Shown: piece by piece, positions 32,971 to 44,741 of the stretch
Layout of the letters: each line of letters begins with the position of its first letter
Position numbering within the stretch: the stretch's first letter is position 1
Assembly: GCA_963693315.1 (NCBI GenBank)
Contig: OY856188.1
Location: 163,204,002-163,268,001, forward strand
DNA from: Diogma glabrata
Taxonomy: Eukaryota > Arthropoda > Insecta > Diptera > Cylindrotomidae
Direction of reading: 5' to 3'
Length of the DNA stretch: 64,000 bases
Notes under the pieces: model-generated
Database searches by the model: none
What the model saw: only the letters and a program-made list of their open reading frames with translations
What the model was told of the DNA's origin: nothing
Made by a program: the position numbers and the translations under genes

Positions 32971-33385
32971 AATATAAGAACAGGAGTCTTGGTGTATGTA
33001 TCATTAAAAAGTAGGTCAATTGTTACTTCATTCTCAAGTTTGGTAGTAAATTGGTTTGGTTTATTTTCTTTGACTCTAGAGTCTCGGGAACCCCCAGATC
33101 TGCCCGAAATTGGGTCTGGAAGAAGTTAGTTATCCACCGCTTGCAATAAAGTAGAATACTGATTTTATCGATACCCCTCCCAAAAGTTTTTTATATTTTT
33201 AGATACTTTGTTACTTTGTTTCTGCTAAGACTGAGTTTGTAATACTGATCGCATTGATTGCTAATCTGTGGTACGTCGAGGTGCTTCACCAAGCTAATAT
33301 GTATATGCAAGGTCTATTGGCGACCAGCCTATGCCTTTTTCAACTTCCTTTTGGTCGTAGGTGTCCGTCCAAAAAGCACTTGTTC

Positions 33386-36300
33386 TGTAATGGATAGTCT
33401 GGGATAACATAGTATATTATGGTCGCAGTTTCCTTAGTTGTTGTTCCTTATATTAATCGGTACCACTTGTAATAGATTCTCATCCCTTCGTCATCAATAG
33501 TCATATTTCATGTAGTCTCCTTAACCCATAGTTTCCTTATGTTTCTCAAAATCTACTAAATCTGCAATAGCCGGACAAACGTATGGGAGAAAGAAAATTA
33601 CACTAATTACCTTGAATTATTTATTCATTGATATAACACAATATTGGTTAATTTGAATTAATTAATAATTTTCCTTAATCATCATCCGTATAATCACTAA
33701 AAATTAATCAGAATTTAATCTTACAACGCACTAAAATTGACGCGCGTTGTGCTTCCATTCGATTGTCCTCGCCTTACTACTTGAGTTTGAACTTTTTTTG
33801 TTTCAAAACACAAACCGTAATGAAATAACGAAATTCTCAAAACCTCACAACAGCTACGTGTATTTTGTTCCCAATCGTCAACATACAACGAATTACTATT
33901 TCTGCTTGGTTAAACGTTTGATTTGTCTTTGTATGAGTGTTTTGCTTTAAACAATCCTTCCGTGATTGATCTGAACTTCACGGTATTGATATTGCAGAAT
34001 GTAGTTATTAAATGTCTAAACATCACTACATTGATCGAATCTGTATTTGATTCATTTTGAATTCAATTATACGTGTTATGAATGTGTCGGAAATATTGGG
34101 GATCCCAACCTTATTTTTAGTACAATATTATCAAGTAGCAAACGGTTTTGTGAACTATAATAAGTTCCCAATAATTTGAAAATCTGATGTAAATTAATTA
34201 TCTCTCATCTAAATACTTTATTCGAGTTATTGCGAGATTAAAAATTTGACTATATAATGAGCACGGTAACTTATTCTCTGGCTCAGTTCAATTAGCGAAT
34301 CACATAGTACTCGCGCAATCTATTACATTCGCATTATGTTGTTGCATTTTTGACGTTCAAGTTAAAAATTCTAATTATCCGTGCGGGACATGGATATCGT
34401 TTTTCTGATTCATGTGCTATTAATTTCAATTTGTTCAGTGTTAGTTGTTATAGCTTAAATAAAATTTTATTGTGTGATTTAGTGTAATTCGGGAGACTTG
34501 CTACCTCTAATATTAAATAATACAACCATTGTGCAAGTGGATCTGCTGAGGTTGAGATAGCGGTAGAATTAGCGGAAAGCGGTTTGTTTAGAATGCCGTG
34601 ATTAAAAAGGTAAAGAATCATGTATAATTGCTTGTCTCATAGTAAATTAGAACAAACAAATTGAAAATTGCTCAGTGAACGAAACTGAACATACCTAGAT
34701 GTTTCGTAATAAATTTGACACAAATAATATTAGTGAAAATCTGTAAATTCTTGTATGCTTGTTAGTACATGTAAATACTAATTTATTTAGTGAAAAGAAC
34801 TGTAAATTTTGTTATGATTCATAGTAAATGCAGGTAGTAATTTATTTAGTGAAAAGAACTGTAAATTCTGTTATAATTCATAGTAAATGTAAATAGTAAT
34901 TCATTTAGTGAAAAGAACTGTAAATTTCGTTATGATTCATAGTAAATGCATGTAGTAATTTATTTAGTGAAAAGAACTGTAAATTCTGTTATAATTCATA
35001 GTAAATGTAAATAGTAATTCATTTAGTGAAAAGAACTGTAAATTTCGTTATGATTCATAGTAAATGCATGTAGTAATTTATTTAGTGAAAAGAACTGTAA
35101 ATTCTGTTATAATTCATAGTAAATGTAAATAGTAATTCATTTAATGAAAAGAACTGTAAGTTCTGTTATGATTCATAGTAAATGTATATATGAAAGTTGT
35201 CTGGTGAGCAGCCGTAAATTCATGCTTGGTTAATAGTATAAGTAAAATATTACTAGTTCCATAAAATCAACTAATGAACCTGTAATTTAGTGTTTGTTCA
35301 GAAATAATTTAAAAAAACAAGGGGAATCAGACGAAAACGGCTCTGGTTCAGTATAAGATTGTAAAATGTTACTTGTTTAGAATATCGTTAAATTAATGCT
35401 TGATTTAATAATAAAAAGAAGAGAATAATAACTGTTTTGATTATCGCCTTGGTCGATAGGGAATACGAAAAGTTGAAAGTATTGAGGGCGGGAGCGAAAG
35501 AATCAACCTAAAGGAAATTTGAATTTATCTATGGGTATCTTCAACACGACATTTGAATCAAATTTTTGCTACTAATGCCATATCTTATACCTATTTCAAC
35601 GCAACTTTCCTGGAAGTGTCTTTGTTATTACCGCCATATTGATATAGAGTTTTTTTTTTGGTTATTGCCACCGTAAAGCCACGCATTATTTATATACCGT
35701 TCTTGCTGATGATATCGTATTTTCTACACAACATTTTTACCAAATTTTGGCTATTACAACTGATTATTTATATACCAGTTTTTTTTTGCTGATACTATCG
35801 TATTTTCAACGCGACATTTTTACAATATTTTGGGATATTGCAACTGATTATTTATATGAAATTTTTGCTGATATTATCGTATTTTCAACGCAGCATTTTT
35901 TACAAAATTTCGGAATATTGCAACTGATTAATTATATAAAGTTTTTGCTGATATTATCGTAATTTTCAACGCAACATTTTTACAATATTTTGGGATATTG
36001 CAACAGATTATTTATGTAAAATCTTTGCTGATATTATCGTATTTTCAACGCAGCATTTTTACAAAATTTCGGGAAATTGCAACTGATTATTTATATACAA
36101 TTTTTGCTGATATTATCGTATGTTCAACGCAACATTTTTACAATATTTTGGGATATTGCAACTGGTTATTCGTATACAGTTTCTGCTGATATTATCGTAA
36201 TTTTCAACGCGACATTTTTACAATATTTTGGAATATTGCAACTGATTATTTATATGAAATTTTTGCTGATATTATCGTATTTTCAACGCAGCATTTTTTA

Positions 36301-37524
36301 CAAAATTTCGGAATATTGCAACTGATTAATTATATAAAGTTTTTGCTGATATTATCGTAATTTTCAACGCAACATTTTTACAATATTGTGGGATATTGCA
36401 ACAGATTATTTATGTAAAATCTTTGCTGATATTATCGTATTTTCAACGCAGCATTTTTACAAAATTTCGGAATATTGCAACTGATTAATTATATAAAGTT
36501 TTTGCTGATATTATCGTAATTGTCAACGCAACATTTTTACAATATTTTGGGAAATTGCAACTGGTTATTCGCATACAATTTTTGCTGATATTATCGTAAT
36601 TTTCAACGCAACATTTTTACAATATTTTGGGAAATTGCAACTGATTATTTATATACAATTTTTGCTGATATTATCGTATGTTCAACGCAACATTTTTACA
36701 ATATTTTGGGATATTGCAACTGGTTATTCGTATACAGTTTCTGCTGATATTATCGTAATTTTCAACGCAACATTTTTACAATATTTTGGGAAATTGCAAC
36801 TGATTATTTATATGAAATTGTTGCTGATATTATCGTATGTTCAACGCAGCATTTTTTACAAAATTTCGGAATATTGCAACTGATTACTTATATACAATTT
36901 TTGCTGATACTGTCATATTTTCAACTCCATATTTACACCAACTGGTTTGCTATTGCTGCCGAACTGACCACGCACCAGTGGATTATCCGTACATTTATTT
37001 TTGTAATACCATACCTGTTGGATGAATCATCACTGATGGAGGGCTAAGGCCGAAGGACTTGGACGACTGGAGGATTAATCATGGGGTGAGTGGACTTGTT
37101 TTATTACCTTTATTTTTTTTGCTGTCTAATGTAGAAGTGGGAATGTGTGTAAAAGGGCGAGTCAGTGATTGAATGTCCGGGTGAATGTTGGTATGTGTGA
37201 AGTGTGAATGTGTGGGCGAACGATAGTATGCGTGAAGTGTGAGTGTGTGAGCGTCTGAGAGTGATTGTGGAGGGGTTGGACGTGTTGATCGTGGGTCTTT
37301 CGCCAATGGGGTCGCCAGAGTCTTCGTTTTTCCACTTGTATTTCTTTCCATTTCTGCAAATTTTCGTGAATAGCGTACATGTCTGTATTTGTGCTGAAGT
37401 AGCAGGGTTACTTTATCGTTCCCATGGACTGAAGCTAGTTTGGGGCTTGAAAATCAATCTCGCTAGGTACGCTTCCTGCTATGTCCTTCTCATTGGTTCG
37501 CCAATGAGAAAGCGCTTCATTACA
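33386..37524 (+). repeat. 3' LTR, 4139 bp
   Basis: Copy of 24918-29056 at offset 8468, with no indels noticed. Just upstream (33340-33385) there is no purine-rich tract, which is unusual. The tandem arrays lie at 34738-35228 and 35698-36918. Confidence 0.93.
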
Positions 37525-37528
37525 AATT

Positions 37529-38280
37529 TATCAACGAACGAATTCCCCTTCGTTTAGAAAATTTTTTGCCATTTTTCATTTCTTTATATATTTTTTATGA
37601 ATTATACGTTGGCCTACTTTGATATCAGTTAATTATTTCATATCCCAGTAGCCCAGACGTATAACTATTTGTTATTAGTATAATTCAAATGTTATTGGTG
37701 AAATTGAATGATGCCATTACATTTTAAAGAATTTCATTGGTTTAAATTAAAATAAAACTAAGGCAAAAAATGTTCATCTATAATTTGCTTAGACTTTTCT
37801 TTTTGATTTGGATTACTAAGCCAATTTATGTTAAAATCACCTGAAATTATTATGGTTTCACTCATTTCACCGAGTTCTTCAAGCATTTTATTAAATTTAT
37901 TAAAGAAAGCGCTTTCTGGACTCAAATATTTTGGTGTCCGATATAAACCAACCAGATACAATAATGTTTCACAAGTTTTTGCTTTAACTATTAAAATCCA
38001 TAACTCTTTTTCAAACGAGATACTTTTTACTACATTAATTGTCCAATTTGTTTTAACATAAAACATTACACCACCAGTATGCCGAGAGTGACTATCAGTT
38101 CGTATTAGGTTATAAATTTTTTAATTTACCAGTGCATCATTATCTTCTTCTATCAAATGTGTTTCTGTTAAACAAATAAAATCGATTTCTCCTGTAATAA
38201 TAGTTTGTAGTTCTGTAAAATTATTTAAAGCACCCTGGATATTTAAGTATAAACACTGCACTGAAGCTAGTTGCTAATAA
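37529..38280 (-). pseudogene. LINE endonuclease N-terminal part
   Basis: On the minus strand from 38275: a YLNIQGALNNF-like start, then DFICLTETHL with the catalytic Glu, a stop, SRHTGGVMFYVK, and in the frame 37758-38066 IIISGDFNINWL with the catalytic Asp/Asn of AP-type endonucleases. The domain continues at 24917 beyond the LTR element. Nicks DNA for target-primed reverse transcription when intact. Confidence 0.85.
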
Positions 38281-38990
38281 TTTATTTTCTCAGATGCTTG
38301 TTTTAGTTTACGTTGGTAAATTTTGCACTCTGAACCGAATGTATTATGATTGATATCACATACATCATCATCCAAATTAAGACTTTTCTTTACCTTTACA
38401 CAATTAAAACATTCAAAACTTAAGCCGCAATTAGACTATTGCAGAACTCTGCAATATTTCTGCAATGGTAGTGTGTAAAATATTCATTGCAGAATAGTTT
38501 GGCAATGAAGTTATTACAAAACATTGCAATGACTCATTGCAATGAGTTCATTGCCAAATTTTTCTGCAATGAATATTTTACACACTACCATTGCAGAAAT
38601 ATTGCAGAGTTCTGCAATAGTCTAATTGCGGCTTAAGTTGTGTACAATCTTCTTTGTTATGTCCAACTTCACCACATTTATGACAACGTTTTTCAGATTC
38701 TTTGCAATATCGTGACGAATGATTGAAACCCAAACATTTATAACACCTATGGATAGTAATTTTTTCATATACCCAACACTCAACAGCTATTTCAACCTAT
38801 CATTAGAGTATTTCGGTCTAAAATTTTTTGAAACGCTTCCCCATCAAGTTCAACAATTGCATTGATGCTTTTCCCGTTGTTTGAACTGTAAACTTTTAAA
38901 CATTTCAATGATTTGCATGGGATGTTATTTTGAACCGTAATTGCACTCTCAACATTTTCAATACTAAAATTGTTCCACAGCATTCACGCA
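38281..38990 (-). pseudogene. LINE ORF1 C-terminal part with zinc knuckles
   Basis: The minus strand around 38760-38640 gives CYKCLGFNHSSRYC and CHKCGEVGHNKEDC, two CCHC knuckles of an RNA-binding ORF1. A third, CFNCVKVKK..., continues at 38419 once the MITE at 38424-38632 is skipped. Upstream, 38792-38983 is in a different frame (frameshift near 38790). Confidence 0.82.
38424..38632. mobile_element. 209-bp palindromic MITE in TTAA (piggyBac-like)
   Basis: Flanked by TTAA at 38420-38423 and 38633-38636. Terminal repeats start GCCGCAATTAGACTATTGCA and the arms pair over nearly the whole length. TTAA targets are the hallmark of piggyBac. Skipping it makes the LINE ORF1 frame continuous. Confidence 0.88.
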
Positions 38991-39130
38991 ACAGAATAAA
39001 ATTAACAGCTGTTGATTTTATTAAAACTAAAATTTCAAATAATTATGGTTCTAAAAAAAACAAAAGTAAATCTATATTTATAATTGCCGGAAGGAGAAAC
39101 AATTTATTTTATTGTATTGAACTCTAAATT

Positions 39131-42100
39131 AAATTTTTTTGATTGTGTTTTATAAATAATTTGATTGTATTTTATAAACAAAATCAATAAAAATGTTTCC
39201 GATCTGATCATATAAAAAACAATAAATTCAAACTAATGCGCGTGTCCTTCTATCGAATATTGAAAAAGGGAAAGGCTACTATGGTTAAATTAAATTAAAC
39301 TTCCATTGTGAAAAAATTAGTATTTGTTATGATTGTTTTTTTGGTTTCTCCATTCTCATTAGTATTAGTAGTAAGAACTTTGATGTCTTCCCTTGTACAT
39401 TTCAATTTCAAAATACTAAACAGTTAAATAGGCATCGAATTTGAATAAATTTTATTTAATGGTTTGAAATTAATGACAAAAAAATACAATAAAATTCATT
39501 GTTTTTTTTATTCGATTTCAATTAATTAATTATGCAAAAAATACAATAAAATTCATTGTTTTTCTTTATTCGTTTTACTTGTTTTATCAACAAATTTTAA
39601 AATAATTCAATTTAAATTAATAAATGTTACTCTATCGGAAGGATAAAACGTTGTATTGGGTTCGTGTTTAATGAATTTTATTCTCTTGCAAATTTGCAAT
39701 GCTAGCTCGTGCCTCGCTCGCAAATTTGTAAAATTTTACTAGAAACATAAAATATAAAAATAAATATTTTATTATTTTGTTTTTCCTCAATTTACCCCGT
39801 TTAATTGAATATAATTTTTATTATTAAATCTATATATTTCGGGCTAGGCCCATCTTCAGGATTATTAATAAAAATAATAAAAAATTATATCACAATAAGA
39901 AAATAAAGTTTTTGACATAAATTATATAAACAAAAAACGATATACAATTTAACATGAGTTACTATGTTATAATTAACTTAAAAAAAAAAAAAATTTTAAA
40001 TTTTAAAAAATTAAATTATTAATTATTTTTTTTTTTAATTTAATTTTATTTTATTTTAAATTTTAAACCCGGCTAAACAAGTTTATAATATAAAAATAAA
40101 TATTTACACAATAAATTACTATTATTTCAAATTAGTAAGAACGATATTTTTTTGTTCCTTTATTTGGGAATGTTATATTTTTTATCTTATTTGCTCCGAA
40201 AGAACGGAATAAATTAGTGATATCGTCGGCTACAAAGCATTTACGTGTAACTACATTTTAGAAAAATGGAAAAGAAGCTCACAAAACGATTTATTACGAT
40301 TCTAATCAAGCTTTAAAAAAAAAACTACTGTCAATAATTAAAAAAATTTCAAAACAATTTACAATATATTTTGAATATTTCAATGGATTTAGGTAGGTTT
40401 CATATACAAATCTACCTATTTCGATGGGCGTCATCTCGGAATTTTGAAAAAATTTTATGCCGAATGAATATTTCTTAAATGATAGCGTTTAATCAGATAT
40501 AACGAAAATGATAGGCACTCTCACGGTCGCATTTGTTGAGCTAAATCAAAACAATTTCCTGTACACGTGTGTTCTATTAATATCTTGAAACTAGAGGCTT
40601 TTCACAGAAAAAAATTTATTTTTTAAAACCGTTATAACGCCCGTTTGGATACAAATATTAAAAAAAATTAACAAATTTAGAATCTTTGGAATCTTTTTTA
40701 GTGATGCGCTGTAGCGAAAAAGCTTGCAAAAAAGCAAAGCAGGTTAAGAAACTAGAGGCTTTCTACTAGAAAAAAAGATGGTGTTTTTAAACCGATATAA
40801 CGGCCGTTTGGATGCTAATAATTTTATAAATTTCATAAATTTAGAATCTTTGGAAACATTTTAATCCGTTTATTTTAAATATAAACCTCTGCAGTTAGAG
40901 GTTTTTGGCTTGTCGGCTGCAACAAAAAAGTTTGCAACAATCCCGAACAACGACAATTTGCACAAACCTTATAACAATCAATGGAAAAAAATAAAAAGAT
41001 TTGAATAGAAGAATTTAATTTTTTTCTACTTTAAGCTACGAAAATGTCATTTTAATATATAGTAAAACCTATGTGAAAGGGAAACTTTTTCTAAGTAGTG
41101 ACTAAAAATGTTTTCAGTCACTAGGACTGAAAGTAAATAAGTTTCTGTGGTCACCTACAGGTGGTGGTTATTTAAAGGATTGAATATTTGATTGAATATA
41201 TATTTTCATCGAATCGAATCGAAACTAATCATTATATCAATTGTGTGTAATTAATTAATTAAACTAATAATGAGTGTGCTTTTTTTCTATATCGGAGAAA
41301 TCGGAGCGATAAAATAAAATTTGTATCAGATATATCGTATAATTTTTTCCTTCGATAATTAACTGTCAGATATAAAATATATTCTCTGAGTTCCGCCAAA
41401 AAAAAAAAAAATTTATTAAATAAATAAATAAATTTTATTAAAAAATTTGTTTTTATTTGTTTTTAATTGAAACGTTACCTACAATTTTTTAAGTTTATAC
41501 TTTAAACGATGACTTCCAGTCGGTAAAAAAAATATCTGTAATATCTGTAAAAGTTTTTAGAGAAAATATATGAACTATTTTCATTATTCATATTGTCAAA
41601 TTCATCTACTAAAATCTTACAAAACGACATATCTAAATTTGACAGTATAAAAAATAAACAATTATAGATTGCATTTTTACCAGTGTAAAATAATGTTATT
41701 ATTGTGTTCGCCTGTTATTATTCCATCTGTAGGCGAACACAATTATAACATTATTTTACACTGGTAAAAATGCGATATATAATTGTTTATTTTTTACACA
41801 GTCAAATTTAGATATGCCGTTTTGTAAGTTTTTAGTAGATGAATTTTTAAATATTATCATTTATATTTACAAGCGTAGAAAAAATAGCGTTTTCTACGCG
41901 TGGTAAAAACGTTTTTGCGTTTTCACCACTTGTAGAGAGACGTTTTCACCACTTGTATAAAAATCTACTATTTTTTCTTAGAAATAAGCTATTATGATTT
42001 TTCGCAGTAATTGAATGACGTATGATATGGAGTAGGCTTATCGTGTGTTTTTCATATAGTGTCATATATTGTCACACATATGTTCTGTGGTAGATTTGTA

Positions 42101-43400
42101 ATTGGTTTTTTCGTTCGTAGCAACGTCCCAAAATTGCATAGATGTAGTTTTACTTATATGCAGCTAATTTTCTTTTTAGAATTTGATCGAAATCTGTTTG
42201 TAATTAGTTTGTTTTGTTCAAACTAATCTGATACATCAGATTCTACTTGTATACAAAACTTTTTGATCCCCAAAATCTACCTATTTCTAGTGGACACCCT
42301 GCCACTTGGACTTTTTGAGGTTATGTTATTTAGCCATAGGCAAAAACTATGTACGGACGCTGCAAAGATGATATATGATATTCAAGATAAAATAATTAGT
42401 TAGGCAAAAATCATTGATCATAGAAAATTTTGAAGAACAAATTTGAGCTTATGTAGAAAAAAGTGATATTTAAGGTAAGGTTATAGAAATTTTGAATTTT
42501 ATAGCTAGAATTTTAATACCTGTTTCTGGAATTTAAAATATACGTCCCTAAAACCTAGTAGTTTGCAATTCAAATTATATGAAAGGTTACAGTGACGTTA
42601 GGGCAATTGTATAGCGAACGCACTGCACTCACTAACCTGTAATTTTTGTTGTTCTATTTTGCTGTTACAATTTACCTATAAAAAATTTCTTGTAAAAAGG
42701 TAGAGAATTTCGAAGAAATATTAAATTTTTTTATTTTAAAATCCTAAAAATTTCATGAGCCATTCCAAATTTCTAGCGTGCCATATGTTCGCCATCATTG
42801 TTATGTAGTGCATTTCGTTAAAAGAAAAAGAAACATTTGTAACAAACCTTCGTAATAATCTAATTTTGCGGCTGTTGTCTTCATTATTATTTTTAGTAAT
42901 ATTGCCAATATAAAAATTTTTTTTGACATTTCATTCATTCGAATCTAAAGTAATTCATTTTATATCCATATCCACGATACGATGGTAGATCATTTAAATA
43001 CGATAATTCTGAAATATAGAAAAAAAGAATTATGTAGTAAATGTTTATATCTTTGAATGTAAAATTTACTTATTATCTGCATACATTTAAATTCGTAATT
43101 AATTTTTCTCAACATTTTATATTTATTTACATTGGAGGTGATAACAGAGGTATCATAAATTACCAAGAAAATTGTTTGTTTTATTACTTCAAAATAAGAA
43201 TTGTTTATTTCCATATTTCCTTATGTTTATAACACAATTATTATTTTTCTCAATTTCGACTCATTTACTAGGTAGTATGTATACGTATAAATTTGTTTTA
43301 TAAAATTTACCATTGAATTTTTGTAAATAATTCGAAGTATGTATGAGATATTTATATGAAATCTATGTAAATTTTTAAGCGGTGATTAAAAATAAAAAAA
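39131..43400. other. AT-rich noncoding stretch with small repeats
   Basis: No gene recognised. Contents: a duplicated ~65-bp block with TACAATAAAATTCATTG at about 39485 and 39540; a diverged direct repeat of AAACTAGAGGCTTT...ACCG.TATAACG.CCGTTTGGAT at about 40588 and 40750; a foldback at 41597-41848; and GTAGAAAAAATAGCGT with repeated TTTTCACCACTTGTA near 41875-41965. The rest shows only homopolymer and AT bias. Confidence 0.6.
41597..41848. repeat. ~250-bp foldback MITE
   Basis: AAATTCATCTACTAAAA at the left is mirrored by TTTTAGTAGATGAATTT at the right. Arms continue through TTTTTACCAGTGTAAAATAA and meet at GTGTTCGCCTGTTATTATTC. About 115-bp arms with few mismatches. Confidence 0.85.
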
Positions 43401-43867
43401 TTGTGCGTGGAGTCCCTCCGCGCGGAAGAAGTGAAACTTCGTAATGTGGAAATAAAAACATATTACATTCTTTTAAAAGTCATTGATTAAAATTATTTAA
43501 AAAAAAACACGGTCAACGAATTACCTTATAAATATATACACAAATGATTATATCATGTCATTATGTCATGTCACATTATGTCATGTCACAACCCTCCCTA
43601 TTGATTTACGTTAACAATACATCCTCAATACATCATCCCTATAATACAATACATCCTCCCTATTGATTTACCTTAACAATACATCAATACAGAATCTCCA
43701 AAAAACATATTACATTCTTTTAAAAGTCATTATATTCACAAATGATTAAAACAAAAATCTTAGATCAACCATTTGCATAGACACTACAACAAATAATCAA
43801 ACATCTTATACAAACAATTTTGTTTTGTAAATCAGGTTATCTAAATACAAATCAACAAAAAGAAAAT

Positions 43868-44195
43868 GAGTCTTCTATCAGGAGTCTTCTATCAGAAATA
43901 GATTTTTTTTGATAGAAGACTCCTGATATTGTCAGATGTCAGGTTATTGTTTAAATATCAAGTTATATGAAAAAAAGAAGCGTTAAACGTTTTTAACGCA
44001 ACATTGTTGGAAGTCGCATTAGAAGTTTCACTTAAAAAAAAAGTAAAGACGCTTCTTTTTTTCATATAACTTTATGATATTTAAACAATAACCTGACATC
44101 TGACAATATCAGGAGTCTTCTATCAGGAGTCTTCTATCAAAAAAAAATCCATTTTCAACTTATTTTGATAGAGGACTCCTGATAGAAGAAAAAAA
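43868..44195. repeat. Palindrome with CTTCTATCAGGAGT repeats
   Basis: Arms carry repeated TCTTCTATCAGGAGT, then GATATTGTCAGATGTCAGG and CATATGA-type sequence, meeting near 44000. The same family is at 54705-55945, where a MITE is inserted in it. Confidence 0.8.
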
Positions 44196-44287
44196 AAGTA
44201 AAGAAAAAATTTTATTTTATCATTTTAAGTTGAAATATTTTAAACGAGAAAAAAAATGCAGTTTTTGCAAGAAGTATTGAAAAAATA

Positions 44288-44437
44288 AGCATGCTACAGA
44301 CCTATAATCAATTTGTCAATCAATCGAAAACGAAAATAAACGAAATAAAATTTTGGGTAATTTTACACTAAGTTTTATTTCGTTTATTTTCGTTTTTCGA
44401 TTGATTGACAAATTGATTGTAGGTCTGTAGCATACTA
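44288..44437. repeat. 150-bp hairpin
   Basis: GCTACAGACCTATAATCAAT and continuing CAATCGAAAACGAAAATAAA pair with the right half; centre near TTTTGGGTAATTTTACACT. Confidence 0.85.
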
Positions 44438-44741
44438 TAGAACTCAAACATTTCGTATCTTACTTTAGTTATCTTAATCCCATTGTAAATGTTATAGATT
44501 TGGATATTTCTGCACTATTCTCAAAATGATAATTAAAAGATGCGATCAATTGTAAATTGTAAGCAACGTTAATAAAGTTTGTCTTAAATAATATGAACAG
44601 TATGAGTTCACTAATAATTAATGGCTTTTAAAAGAATGTAATATTAGACTGAGAGCCAGTGACCAGTAGACTTACGGTATTTTAGGAAACTCCATATTGA
44701 TGCTAGGTATAGTTTTTCACCTGCCGTAGTTTAAATGGGTA

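Larger units (their letters stand above)
24918..37524 (+). mobile_element. 12.6-kb LTR retrotransposon with 4.1-kb LTRs and no gag/pol
   Basis: Two 4139-bp repeats (24918-29056 and 33386-37524) begin TGTAATGG and end TTACA, flanked by AATT on both sides (24914-24917, 37525-37528). A primer site matching the 3' end of animal tRNA-Lys follows the left LTR. The 4.3-kb interior has a hairpin-rich leader, a DEAD-box helicase fragment and a tRNA-Lys relic, but no gag or pol. So it is non-autonomous, like the class called LARD in plants. I could not find a polypurine tract before the 3' LTR. Four LTR differences seen by eye imply a recent insertion despite the decayed interior. Confidence 0.9.
22158..39130 (-). 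mobile_element. LINE (Jockey/CR1-like), split by a giant-LTR element
   Basis: Read on the minus strand the parts are in LINE order: ORF1 with zinc knuckles (38990-38280), endonuclease start (38275-37529), then the 12.6-kb LTR element, endonuclease end and linker (24917-24327), reverse transcriptase (24209-22586) and C-terminal region (22514-22158). The 3' end is cut by the Helitron palindrome. It carries several small insertions and frameshifts, so it is old. The boundary at 39130 is approximate. Confidence 0.85.
43463..44641. mobile_element. TIR element in TA, 1.18 kb, noncoding
   Basis: Ends TTACATTCTTTTAAAAG and CTTTTAAAAGAATGTAA, TA on both sides; the right foldback arm gives the uninterrupted site. 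A second copy of the left end occurs at 43710. It contains a palindrome at 43868-44195 and a hairpin at 44288-44437. Confidence 0.78.
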
